Of a stretch of 64,000 nucleotides of DNA, positions 34,853 through 42,350 are shown piece by piece. Position numbers and translations under genes: made by a program. Within the stretch, counting starts at the first letter, position 1; each line of letters opens with the position of its first letter. The stretch is from Algoriphagus marincola DSM 16067 (GTDB taxonomy: Bacteria > Bacteroidota > Bacteroidia > Cytophagales > Cyclobacteriaceae): NCBI RefSeq assembly GCF_000429405.1, contig NZ_KE386897.1, positions 256,031-320,030 on the forward strand, given 5' to 3'. The notes below the pieces were generated by a model, which searched no databases, was not told the DNA's origin, and worked only from the letters and a program-made list of their open reading frames with translations.

Positions 34853-36436
34853 TTACAGCCCAATGTTTTTTGGTGGATACTTTTTGAATGTTGCCGCATG
34901 CGATTTCAACTGTGCACCTAAAGAAGCTAACCAGGCATTCCTACGATGCCCTACAGGCATTTCTTCTTTTGGGTCTATGTATAAATTGAACAGCCAAGGC
35001 GCTAGGCCAACATCCTGAATAGTTGCATAGTCAATCCACATATGAGGTGCTTGTGGGATAATGACTTTAATGTGTTCTTTGTATTCTCGCATTCGAATGC
35101 CCATCAGTTCAGTACCCCACCAAAAATAAACCGATTCCCGATTCCCCTTTCCATTATCGTGAAACAGGAAACTTGATTGGTCAATAAAATCATAATATCT
35201 GTCATCAGGGAGTTCGTCTTGAGAAATGCCTGCAAGGCGTAGGCTAGTGCCGAACAGATCCATTAAATCAAAAACATCATCACTTGCTCTTCCAGGGCTT
35301 ATCATTCCTTTCCAATAGGCAATACCCGGTACGCGAACACCACCTTCGAATGTTGTTCCTTTAGCTCCTCTAAACGGAGTATATCCACCATCTGGCCAGG
35401 CATCCATTTGCGGGCCGTTGTCTGAAGTGACGAAGACAAAAGTGTTTTCTAATTCACCTGCTTCTTCCAATGCTTTAAGAATTCGACCAATATGCATGTC
35501 TACTTCAACAACAGCATTTTTATAGGGGTATTTGGCAGCACTAAGCCCTGGATAATCAGGGTTGTCAAAATTATCGGCATGCACTTTCATAAAGCAATGC
35601 TCAATAAAGAAGGGCTTATCCGATCCAGACAATTCTTTAATCTTAGAAATGGTAAAATCGGCCAATTTATGGTCAGCACGTCCCATGTCTCCCAGGCTTT
35701 TGATTTCCTCCAGTTCGTTGGTTGTCCCGTCTTTAAAGCCATGCGTCAAGTGATTAGCTGGACGAATAGTTTCAAACGCTTTAATAAGTTCTTCATTAAG
35801 CACCAAATCAGGGAAACGTCTTGGGTCAATTCCTTGAGTAATCTCTTTTTGGGCCGGATAATAGCCGTAGTATTCATCAAAACCTACATCGTGCGGGCGC
35901 ATGCCTTCAGCTTCACCCACATGCCATTTTCCTGTAAGCAGGGTATAATAGCCGTTGTCGCTCAGTAGTTTGGGTAGGCTTACTTCATCGGCCCATGGAT
36001 TCTTAGTTATCTTATCGCCTGCCAATATAGGACGCGTTAATCCCGTGCGAACAGGAAGCCTTCCTGTTAAAATGGCTGACCGTGTTGGGGTACAGGTTTG
36101 TTGGGAATAACAGGAGGTCAATTTTAAACCTTCAGCAGCCAGTTTATCCATTGCTGGTGTCGCGGCACCAATAGCAGCTCCACCTCCATAAGCGCCAGGT
36201 TCTCCATACCCCAAATCATCAATAATGATCCATACTATATTTGGTTTCTTACCCGTTTTTTTCTCAAGCTCAGCTAGTTTTTGAGTTATGTCTTTATCTT
36301 GTTCAGGGTGAGGAATCGAGGGTTCAAAATTCTCGACCGTCATAATCGCTCGATTAAAACTTTGGGCGTTTGATTCAAAATATCCTATAACCAGAAAGAG
36401 TCCGATTAACGTTAAATGGAGAGCTTTTCTTTTCAT
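34853..36436 (-). CDS. Type I arylsulfatase, secreted (cassette C2)
   Basis: 527-residue sulfatase with an N-terminal signal region (HLTLIGLFLVIGYFESNAQ). The formylglycine motif CTPTR has Cys115, followed by SAILTGRLPVRTG; metal and substrate residues include IIDDLGYGEPG, KWHVGEAEG and FVTSDNGPQ. Cleaves sulfate esters; carbohydrate or aryl substrate not known. Single gene in its cassette, 46 bp from attC2. Long for a cassette gene. Confidence 0.92.
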   Translation of the reverse strand: MKRKALHLTLIGLFLVIGYFESNAQSFNRAIMTVENFEPSIPHPEQDKDITQKLAELEKKTGKKPNIVWIIIDDLGYGEPGAYGGGAAIGAATPAMDKLAAEGLKLTSCYSQQTCTPTRSAILTGRLPVRTGLTRPILAGDKITKNPWADEVSLPKLLSDNGYYTLLTGKWHVGEAEGMRPHDVGFDEYYGYYPAQKEITQGIDPRRFPDLVLNEELIKAFETIRPANHLTHGFKDGTTNELEEIKSLGDMGRADHKLADFTISKIKELSGSDKPFFIEHCFMKVHADNFDNPDYPGLSAAKYPYKNAVVEVDMHIGRILKALEEAGELENTFVFVTSDNGPQMDAWPDGGYTPFRGAKGTTFEGGVRVPGIAYWKGMISPGRASDDVFDLMDLFGTSLRLAGISQDELPDDRYYDFIDQSSFLFHDNGKGNRESVYFWWGTELMGIRMREYKEHIKVIIPQAPHMWIDYATIQDVGLAPWLFNLYIDPKEEMPVGHRRNAWLASLGAQLKSHAATFKKYPPKNIGL

Positions 36437-36466
36437 ATTATTACCATTTTATATTTAATCTTGCAT

Positions 36467-36602
36467 GAAACACAACGGTTAGTATATGAAAAGTAGGCGA
36501 TTTCGAAGCACGAAACTGTCAGTTAAGAACAAAGTTTGATATGAGCCAAAACCTTGATTTTATTACTGTTTCGCCTATTTTTTATATACATTGTTACCTG
36601 CC
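36467..36602 (-). repeat. attC1 (136 bp)
   Basis: Highly similar to attC6. Arms AGTATATGAAAAGTAGGCG and CGCCTATTTTTTATATAC pair. Left box GGCAGGTAAC (36602-36593) is the exact 10-base reverse complement of the C1 start at 38984-38993. Confidence 0.85.
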
Positions 36603-36613
36603 GTTATTCCATT

Positions 36614-37462
36614 TTATTCCCAATTAATTACTTTGTTTTCCCAATCAATATTCTCTGTCATTATTCGATTTGTTTCTGTGAATGAATGTTTTCCAAGTTC
36701 ATTTTCATCAATTCGAAATGTGTTTTTTACAACATGTGTAAGTCGAAGATTATTATCTCTTGAAAATTCTTGATTTATGGCAATATTCACTCCCTGTTGA
36801 CCAAATAGAACACTTGGATAATAAATCCCATGAACATTACCGTTCCCATGAAGAATAGCTAGATTGGAGTAAGCTGTTGTAATGATATAAGTGAGTAAGT
36901 CATTCTTAGCTGGCTTGCGGTATTTTGAGAACATGTATTCAAAAAACCTCGTTGCAGCTTCTCTTGCTTCACCCTGTTGTTCTTCCAAAAATCCGTCTAA
37001 AGCTGTACCGTGATACTTATCAAATTCAGAGATTCTATTTTTAGGATTTGGGCTTGTTACTAATATTAAGTCCAAAGGATTAAGTAACTCCCATCTTCCA
37101 ATTGTTACATCAAGCGTTTCTCCAAAATTCTTAGTTTCCGCCCAATACTCTACCAATTCCATGAATGAAGTTGGTCTATTTTCAGAAGCATAAAAAACAG
37201 ATTGAAACGGTCTGTTACAACGAGCGAAATCTTTAATGAATTGACTGGGAGGTAAGTTTATCTCATCTACCGAATGAAAGAAATCTTCATTGTTGTGTGT
37301 TCTTGTCCTGAATAAAAATGTTCCTGCTGGTAGAGTATAAATCAAAATAGGCAACTGCTTTATGGATATAAAAGCTAGTAAAGCTTTTTCATATGCATAT
37401 TCAGAACTTGAATCAATACTTTCAAGTTTTGCTATTGCGTTTTCAAGGTTTTCAAGTTCCAT
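36614..37462 (-). CDS. RES-domain-like protein (cassette C1)
   Basis: 282-residue protein. A RES-type core is suggested by LFRTRTHN, RPFQSVFYASENRPTSFMELVEYW, and later SKYRKPAKNDLL; RES toxins hydrolyse or phosphorolyse NAD+. The N-terminal helix region (ENAIAKLESIDSSSEYAY) is an extension. No Xre partner of the usual RES-Xre kind is present; instead the gene abuts the stop of the membrane GYF gene without any gap. Assignment is motif-based and moderate. Confidence 0.6.
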   Translation of the reverse strand: MELENLENAIAKLESIDSSSEYAYEKALLAFISIKQLPILIYTLPAGTFLFRTRTHNNEDFFHSVDEINLPPSQFIKDFARCNRPFQSVFYASENRPTSFMELVEYWAETKNFGETLDVTIGRWELLNPLDLILVTSPNPKNRISEFDKYHGTALDGFLEEQQGEAREAATRFFEYMFSKYRKPAKNDLLTYIITTAYSNLAILHGNGNVHGIYYPSVLFGQQGVNIAINQEFSRDNNLRLTHVVKNTFRIDENELGKHSFTETNRIMTENIDWENKVINWE

Positions 37463-38962
37463 TTATTCGGTAGATTCGCTTGTAGGTTCATTATCTGTTT
37501 TAATGGCATCCATTGGACTACTAGAATCCTTTTCATTTGAGCCTACTCTCAAAAATTCAATCTGATTGTTGTCTTTTTGCGATACAAGTGTCAAGCGGTT
37601 TTTTTCAATGCTTTCTATTTTATAGAATAATTCTTTATTTGGATAAGAAAGGTTTAAGGTTGAACCACCATCAGTAATTTTTAATTGTCCCCTAGATACA
37701 TTATCGTTGATTATTTCAATGAATTTATTCTTTCCAAAAAATGAGTGGTCGAAATACAGGATTTGGTCGTTGTAAGATTGATTTTCCCAACGCTTACCAA
37801 ATAGAGCTAGGTTTCTAAAGAATTTTGGTTTCGATAGCAATAGAATGAAAATTAATAACAGCACAGAGCCTAGAGAAATACCTAATTTGGTGAATAAATC
37901 CTTCTGAATAGCGCTTTCATTCTCAGTGAGTTCATAATGCTTTCCATAAGTTTTATGATAAACAGCCCAATCCTCAGTATTAATGTTAGCCCCATGGTCT
38001 CCGCTACTTTCCCATTGAGAAGAAAAAATACCTGAAGAAGAATATTGTTTTGGTTGAGTGTTACTCATGTAGAAATATTCATTTCTTATGTCAGGAAAAT
38101 TGGTAATATCAACATACTTGCCTGGAGTATAGGCGCCTGGTGAGTGTCTGTCATCTTCAGTAAAGTAGTTGTATGCTTCCCGGTAGCACTCTCGAACTGA
38201 CAACCTGTAATTGTCTCGCCAATAGCCACCACCTGTTTTATATCGTTCACCATAACCCAAATCCATGTAGCTTGGTGGTACATAGGTTCTAGTCGGCTTT
38301 TTGTAACCCATATCTTCAGAGTATATTGTTTCAATATCGAAACCGTCTTCATTTTGTCTGGTCAACTGCTTTATGGTGAATCCACCACTTGACGCTTCGA
38401 ATATTGTGTAGAGCTTTTCTCTTTCCCACCATTCCGTAAAAAGTCCTGAAAAGATATCATCATCATCTTTTTTCTTAGTTCCATTTGGGTCGTATCCTGT
38501 TTCTATAAGTTCTCCAACAGCCAAACTATTTTGACCATCGAGGATTACAGTTTTGCCATCAAATATTCTGTCAATTTTAGAGTAAATCTGGTTTTTAAGT
38601 TCTGTCTTTTTCGATTTATGCAAGCTATATCCAACCAAAGCAGCCAATCCAATTGCAACAATGCTAAAAAAGAGGACTTTTAATGTTGTCCACAATTTTA
38701 CATTGCTGTCACCAAGTATAACTTTCTCGTTGTCTGTGGTTGGTTCTTTTTTCGAGGAAACATTGGTGTCAATTATTGGAGGCGGTGGAGGGGTTTTCCG
38801 TAATAGAACTTTTAATTCTTCGACATCTCTCAGGGGTTTCCAATTGTCAAAACTTTCTTCCCAAATCAAGGTGTCAGACTTGAGATTAAGTTCTTTTAAT
38901 TGGTCAATCGAATAAGGACCTTTTTGTTCCTTTCCGTCTAGATAGTAAAATTCTTTATTCAT
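37463..38962 (-). CDS. GYF_2-domain membrane protein (cassette C1)
   Basis: 499-residue protein. Residues 1-55 form a GYF_2 domain (FYYLDGKEQKGPYSIDQLKEL, DNWKPLRDVEELKVLL), then a proline stretch TPPPPPI. The first helix is near 90-115 (LFFSIVAIGLAALVGYSL) and a second near 370-390 (LGISLGSVLLLIFILLLS), with a region of about 250 residues between them on the far side of the membrane. The C-terminal 110 residues are soluble. Function unknown. First gene of the array, directly joined to the RES-like gene, suggesting a two-gene unit. Confidence 0.75.
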   Translation of the reverse strand: MNKEFYYLDGKEQKGPYSIDQLKELNLKSDTLIWEESFDNWKPLRDVEELKVLLRKTPPPPPIIDTNVSSKKEPTTDNEKVILGDSNVKLWTTLKVLFFSIVAIGLAALVGYSLHKSKKTELKNQIYSKIDRIFDGKTVILDGQNSLAVGELIETGYDPNGTKKKDDDDIFSGLFTEWWEREKLYTIFEASSGGFTIKQLTRQNEDGFDIETIYSEDMGYKKPTRTYVPPSYMDLGYGERYKTGGGYWRDNYRLSVRECYREAYNYFTEDDRHSPGAYTPGKYVDITNFPDIRNEYFYMSNTQPKQYSSSGIFSSQWESSGDHGANINTEDWAVYHKTYGKHYELTENESAIQKDLFTKLGISLGSVLLLIFILLLSKPKFFRNLALFGKRWENQSYNDQILYFDHSFFGKNKFIEIINDNVSRGQLKITDGGSTLNLSYPNKELFYKIESIEKNRLTLVSQKDNNQIEFLRVGSNEKDSSSPMDAIKTDNEPTSESTE

Positions 38963-38983
38963 AGAGTTCTCGTTTTTTCAAAT

Positions 38984-39023
38984 GGCAGGTAACTAGTAAA
39001 TATCCTCAATGATATGTAATTTT
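38984..39023 (-). other. Candidate attI junction
   Basis: The first cassette begins with GTTACCTGCC (38993-38984). The 30 bp between it and the integrase stop codon (38994-39023) is the only space for the insertion platform attI, so attI should lie there, possibly extending into the integrase end. Direct recombination evidence is lacking. Confidence 0.55.
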
Positions 39024-39347
39024 TTATTCCTTTTTTGATTTATCCTCACGCATCAGCCGGTCCAAGGGACTCTCGATCTGATCCTTTTTTCGCTGGCTTA
39101 CATGCGTGTACACCGTCGTGGTCTTAATCGAACTATGACCCAAGAGCTTTTGGATAAATCGAATATCTGTTCCGCCTTCCAATAAATGGGTGGCAAAACT
39201 GTGTCTAAGCGTATGAATCCCCATTTTCTTCCCAATTTTTGCTTTCTCAACAGCCCTCCGCATGACCGCTCCACAGCTCGAAGTTCTGATAGCTTCCTCT
39301 GTGCCAAAGTTTTTGGATACGGATACTGGATTTTTGAAATTGACCGA
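39024..39347 (-). pseudogene. Truncated integron-integrase-like tyrosine recombinase
   Basis: Only the C-terminal part remains. From 39263 the frame gives [20 protein letters not shown] and the motifs [27 protein letters not shown] and SPLDRL, so the catalytic HxLR, His and Tyr boxes are present, but the first catalytic Arg and the N-terminal DNA-binding domain are missing. Upstream of the ATG the frame continues for 28 codons ([15 protein letters not shown]) to a TGA at 39350, so the loss is an upstream deletion. The SPLDRL tail resembles integron integrases more than XerC/XerD. It faces the cassettes, unlike the divergent intI of most integrons. Confidence 0.75.
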
Positions 39348-39609
39348 TCATCTGGTTTAAAAAGAAAAATCAAAAAAGAAATTACACTTTCAAAATACGG
39401 ATTTTTCGGAATAGTCAGAATTTTTACCTAAAAAAATATTTTTTGTAAAGCTTTTTGCTTAGGGATATTTCCTAAAGTTGAGTATTCATAGCTGTGAATG
39501 GGACACTCATCGGGGAGATGGAGTGGATTTAAGTTAAATCACGTGAGTGAAGACACTCACGTGGGCTGTAGAATTCAGAGCTGTGAATGAGAAAACCAAA
39601 AGGGCAAAG

Positions 39610-39876
39610 GAGTCTTATTTCTTGTCTCTTGACTCTAATCTCTTAGCCTCGGTTCGTGTCTTCACGAACCGGTAGTACTACCTGATACTAGCTACTTTTT
39701 AGCCTCGGTCCAGACCTGCTTTTTTCGAAGTGATGTCTGCTAACTTCCAAGTTTTCCTATCTGTGAGTGAGTACACTCACGTGGGCGGTATTCATGGCTG
39801 TGAATGGTGCATTCATCGGGGAGAAGGAGTTGATTTAAGTTAAATCACGTGAGTGAAGACACTCACGTGGGCTGTG
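39610..39876. repeat. Tandem repeat copy 1 (267 bp)
   Basis: Near-identical to 39916-40182. Starts GAGTCTTATTTCTTG and ends GTGGGCTGTG. Confidence 0.85.
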
Positions 39877-39915
39877 GTTTTCCGATCTGTGAGTGAGGAC
39901 ACTCACAGGGGCGAT

Positions 39916-40182
39916 GAGTCTTATTTCTTGTTTCTTGCCTCTAATCTCTTAGCCTCGGTTCGTGTCTTCACGAACCGGTAGTACTACCTGATACTAGCTA
40001 CTTTTTAGCCTCGGTCCAGACCTGCTTTTTTAGAAGTGATGTCTGCTAACTTCCAAGTTTTCCTATCTGTGAGTGCGTACACTCACGTGGGCGGTATTCA
40101 TGGCTGTGAATGGTGCATTCATCGGGGAGAAGGAGTGGATTTAAGTTAAATCACGTGAGTGAAGACACTCACGTGGGCTGTG
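39916..40182. repeat. Tandem repeat copy 2 (267 bp)
   Basis: Second copy, 306 bp after the first. A 39-bp spacer with a related hairpin separates them. Confidence 0.85.
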
Positions 40183-40238
40183 AGGATGAGATTTCTGCTT
40201 TGAGTGAAGACATTCACGTGGGCTGAGGTGATTTGAAA

Positions 40239-40270
40239 GACCTTCGAGGTTCTTGGAAAACCCAAAGGTC
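40239..40270. repeat. Hairpin repeat, copy B
   Basis: Similar to 7559-7589: begins GACCTTCGAGGTTCTTG and ends CCCAAAGGTC. Lies beside the bipA terminator. Confidence 0.55.
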
Positions 40271-40309
40271 AAAAAAAGACCCCAAAGGTCTAAAAAAACC
40301 TTTGGGGTC
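40271..40309 (-). terminator. Rho-independent terminator downstream of bipA
   Basis: Arms 40278-40289 and 40298-40309 (GACCCCAAAGGT/ACCTTTGGGGTC) pair perfectly. On the minus strand the stem is followed by seven T at 40277-40271. It lies 117 bp beyond the bipA stop. Confidence 0.8.
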
Positions 40310-40426
40310 GTCTTGGTACTTTGTACTTCGTACTTGATGCAAAGTATTTGATACTTCTACCTAGGTTCGTGTCTCCACGAACCGGTAGTGCTACCTGATA
40401 CTAGCTACCAAATACTAGATACTCAC

Positions 40427-42232
40427 TTACGCTTCTTTCTTAGCCATTCTATTCCGCTCATTCTCATCCAAATAGATTTTTCGCATTCGGATGCTTTTGG
40501 GCGTGATCTCCAGGTACTCATCCTTTTGGATGTATTCCATGGACTCTTCTAAGGAAAATCGCTTAGGAGGGGCAATTCGGGTATTGTCATCAGACCCCGA
40601 GGCGCGCATATTGGTCAGTTTCTTTCCTTTTTGCACATTGACTACGATGTCATTGTCTCTCGAGTGCTCACCAATCACCTGTCCGGTGTACAGGTCTTCT
40701 CCCGGCTCGACAAAGAATACGCCGCGATCCTGAAGCTTGTCTATGGCATAGGCTGTACAAGGCCCGCCTTCCATGGAAATAAGCGAACCATTGATTCTTC
40801 CAGGGATATTCCCTTTGAAGGGCTCATAGGCAGAGAATCGGTGGTTCATGATCGCTTCTCCCTGCGTGGCTGTCAATACATTATTTCGCAGTCCGATCAA
40901 TCCTCTGGAAGGGATCTTGAACTCCAAATGCTGCAAATCACCTTTAGGCTCCATGATCAGCAATTCGCCTTTTCGCTGCGTAGCCAGTTCGATGACTTTT
41001 CCGGCAGTTTCTTGAGGTACATCCACCACCAAGGTCTCGATCGGCTCGCACTGTACTCCGTCAATTTCTTTATAAATCACCTGAGGCTGCCCTACTTGTA
41101 GTTCATAGCCTTCTCTACGCATAGTCTCGATCAAAACGGACAAGTGAAGAATTCCCCGGCCATAGACCAAGAATTTATCCTCTGAATCGGTAGGTTCTAC
41201 CCTTAGGGCGAGGTTTTTCTCCATTTCCTTCATCAATCGATCCCGTAGGTGACGGGAAGTCACAAACTTTCCTTCTTTTCCGAAGAAAGGGGAGTTGTTG
41301 ATCGTGAAGAGCATGTTCATGGTAGGCTCATCAATCGCAATTCGGGGAAGCGGTTCGGGCTTTTCTACATCAGCTACGGTGTCGCCGATTTCAAAATCTT
41401 CTAATCCGGTAATCGCACAGATATCTCCAGCCTGTACGGACTGTACTTTATTTTTACCCAATCCTTCAAATGTATGAAGCTCTTTGACGCGCATTTTCTT
41501 GATGCTGCCATCAGCTTTGCAAAGGGCAATTTGTTGGTTTTCGGTGACGCTTCCTCTCTTTACTCTTCCGATCGCGATACGACCTACAAAGTTGGAGTAA
41601 TCCAATGAGGTGATCTGCATCTGAAGGCTTCCTTCTTCGATCTTTGGCTCTGGAATATATTCCAAAATCGCATCCAAAAGCGGAAGGATAGAGTCTGTCG
41701 GATTTTTCCAGTCAGGACCCATCCAGTTTTGCTTGGCCGAACCATAAAGCGTATGGAATTCCAATTGCTCCTCGGTAGCATCCAAGTTAAACATCAGGTC
41801 GAATACCGCTTCATGCACCTCGTCCGGGCGACAGTTTTCCTTATCCACTTTATTGACCACTACGATAGGGGTCAGGCCAAGAGAGAGTGCCTTACCCAAT
41901 ACAAATCGTGTCTGTGGCATCGGTCCTTCGAAGGCATCTACAAGGAGGATTACCCCGTCAGCCATCTTCAAGACACGCTCCACCTCGCCTCCGAAGTCGG
42001 CGTGACCAGGGGTGTCAATGATGTTGATTTTGGTGTCTTTGTAGCGTACGGATACGTTTTTGGATAGGATGGTAATTCCTCTTTCACGCTCCAAGTCATT
42101 GTTGTCCAGGATCAAATCGTCAAACTGCTGATTTTCCCGGAAGATTTTGGATGCGTGGATGATTTTGTCGACTAGGGTAGTCTTGCCGTGGTCAACGTGT
42201 GCGATAATCGCGATATTTCTGATATTCTGCAT
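40427..42232 (-). CDS. typA: Ribosome-associated GTPase BipA/TypA
   Basis: 601-residue translational GTPase of the BipA family. G1 AHVDHGKTTLV (residues 11-21), switch II DTPGHADFGGEVE, G4 NKVD. The C-terminal part has the BipA-type beta-barrel and ribosome contacts (ITSLDYSNFVGRIAIGRV, ending RNRMAKKEA). Involved in ribosome assembly and stress. Preceded by TACCTTTG about 20 bp upstream; followed by a hairpin terminator. Confidence 0.98.
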   Translation of the reverse strand: MQNIRNIAIIAHVDHGKTTLVDKIIHASKIFRENQQFDDLILDNNDLERERGITILSKNVSVRYKDTKINIIDTPGHADFGGEVERVLKMADGVILLVDAFEGPMPQTRFVLGKALSLGLTPIVVVNKVDKENCRPDEVHEAVFDLMFNLDATEEQLEFHTLYGSAKQNWMGPDWKNPTDSILPLLDAILEYIPEPKIEEGSLQMQITSLDYSNFVGRIAIGRVKRGSVTENQQIALCKADGSIKKMRVKELHTFEGLGKNKVQSVQAGDICAITGLEDFEIGDTVADVEKPEPLPRIAIDEPTMNMLFTINNSPFFGKEGKFVTSRHLRDRLMKEMEKNLALRVEPTDSEDKFLVYGRGILHLSVLIETMRREGYELQVGQPQVIYKEIDGVQCEPIETLVVDVPQETAGKVIELATQRKGELLIMEPKGDLQHLEFKIPSRGLIGLRNNVLTATQGEAIMNHRFSAYEPFKGNIPGRINGSLISMEGGPCTAYAIDKLQDRGVFFVEPGEDLYTGQVIGEHSRDNDIVVNVQKGKKLTNMRASGSDDNTRIAPPKRFSLEESMEYIQKDEYLEITPKSIRMRKIYLDENERNRMAKKEA

Positions 42233-42252
42233 GATCTGCGTTTTTCAAGCCG

Positions 42253-42260
42253 CAAAGGTA
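42253..42260 (-). promoter_or_regulatory. Bacteroidota -7 element before typA
   Basis: Minus strand reads TACCTTTG, exact TAnnTTTG, leaving a leader of roughly 15 bases. Confidence 0.55.
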
Positions 42261-42350
42261 GGGAAAAAAGGTGGGATCAAGGTTATCTCCCTGTGAAGTT
42301 CCTGATCGGAAAAAATTAATCCTTGGGAAGTGTACTTTGAATTCCTTGCT

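Larger units (their letters stand above)
22200..39347 (-). mobile_element. Integron-type gene cassette array with degraded integrase
   Basis: Eleven cassettes (C1 nearest the integrase, C11 furthest) carrying 17 minus-strand genes are separated by attC-like palindromes. In each cassette the first 8-10 bases, beginning GTT on the minus strand, are the exact reverse complement of the left box (ending AAC) of the attC behind that cassette's gene(s): C1 10 nt, C2 9, C3 9, C4 9, C5 9, C6 9, C7 10, C8 10, C9 8, C10 10, C11 8. This match is predicted by excision and integration at G|TT through a circular cassette, and box sequence varies between cassettes. The array starts 30 bp after the stop of an integrase remnant at 39024 and ends in a truncated attC at 22200. 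Integron identity is inferred from these signals; no intact integrase is present here. Confidence 0.85.
39348..40426. repeat. Non-coding tract of tandem and palindromic repeats
   Basis: No gene seen. Two 267-bp copies (39610-39876 and 39916-40182) lie 306 bp apart and differ at few positions. Partial copies flank them (39474-39569; 40364-40412). Each copy holds hairpins such as CACGTGAGTG AAGA CACTCACGTG, GGTTCGTG TCTT CACGAACC and GGTAGTACTACC. A terminator at 40278-40309 ends bipA. The tract separates the integrase remnant from bipA and may be a repeat-rich insertion point. Confidence 0.8.

Noticed and set aside
22814..36602. Palindromes between cassette genes as ordinary terminators or transposon ends
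   Set aside because: They lack T-runs, vary in length class, and their outer boxes pair with the start of the same cassette, which neither terminators nor terminal inverted repeats explain.
39098..39373. A second 91-residue minus-strand frame over the integrase remnant
   Set aside because: It reads the integrase codons in a shifted frame and lacks recombinase motifs; the in-frame version carries [11 protein letters not shown] and YTHV.
39474..40230. Repeated hairpins as a CRISPR array
   Set aside because: Repeat units are long and palindromic, with no regular 25-40 bp spacers and no cas gene nearby.
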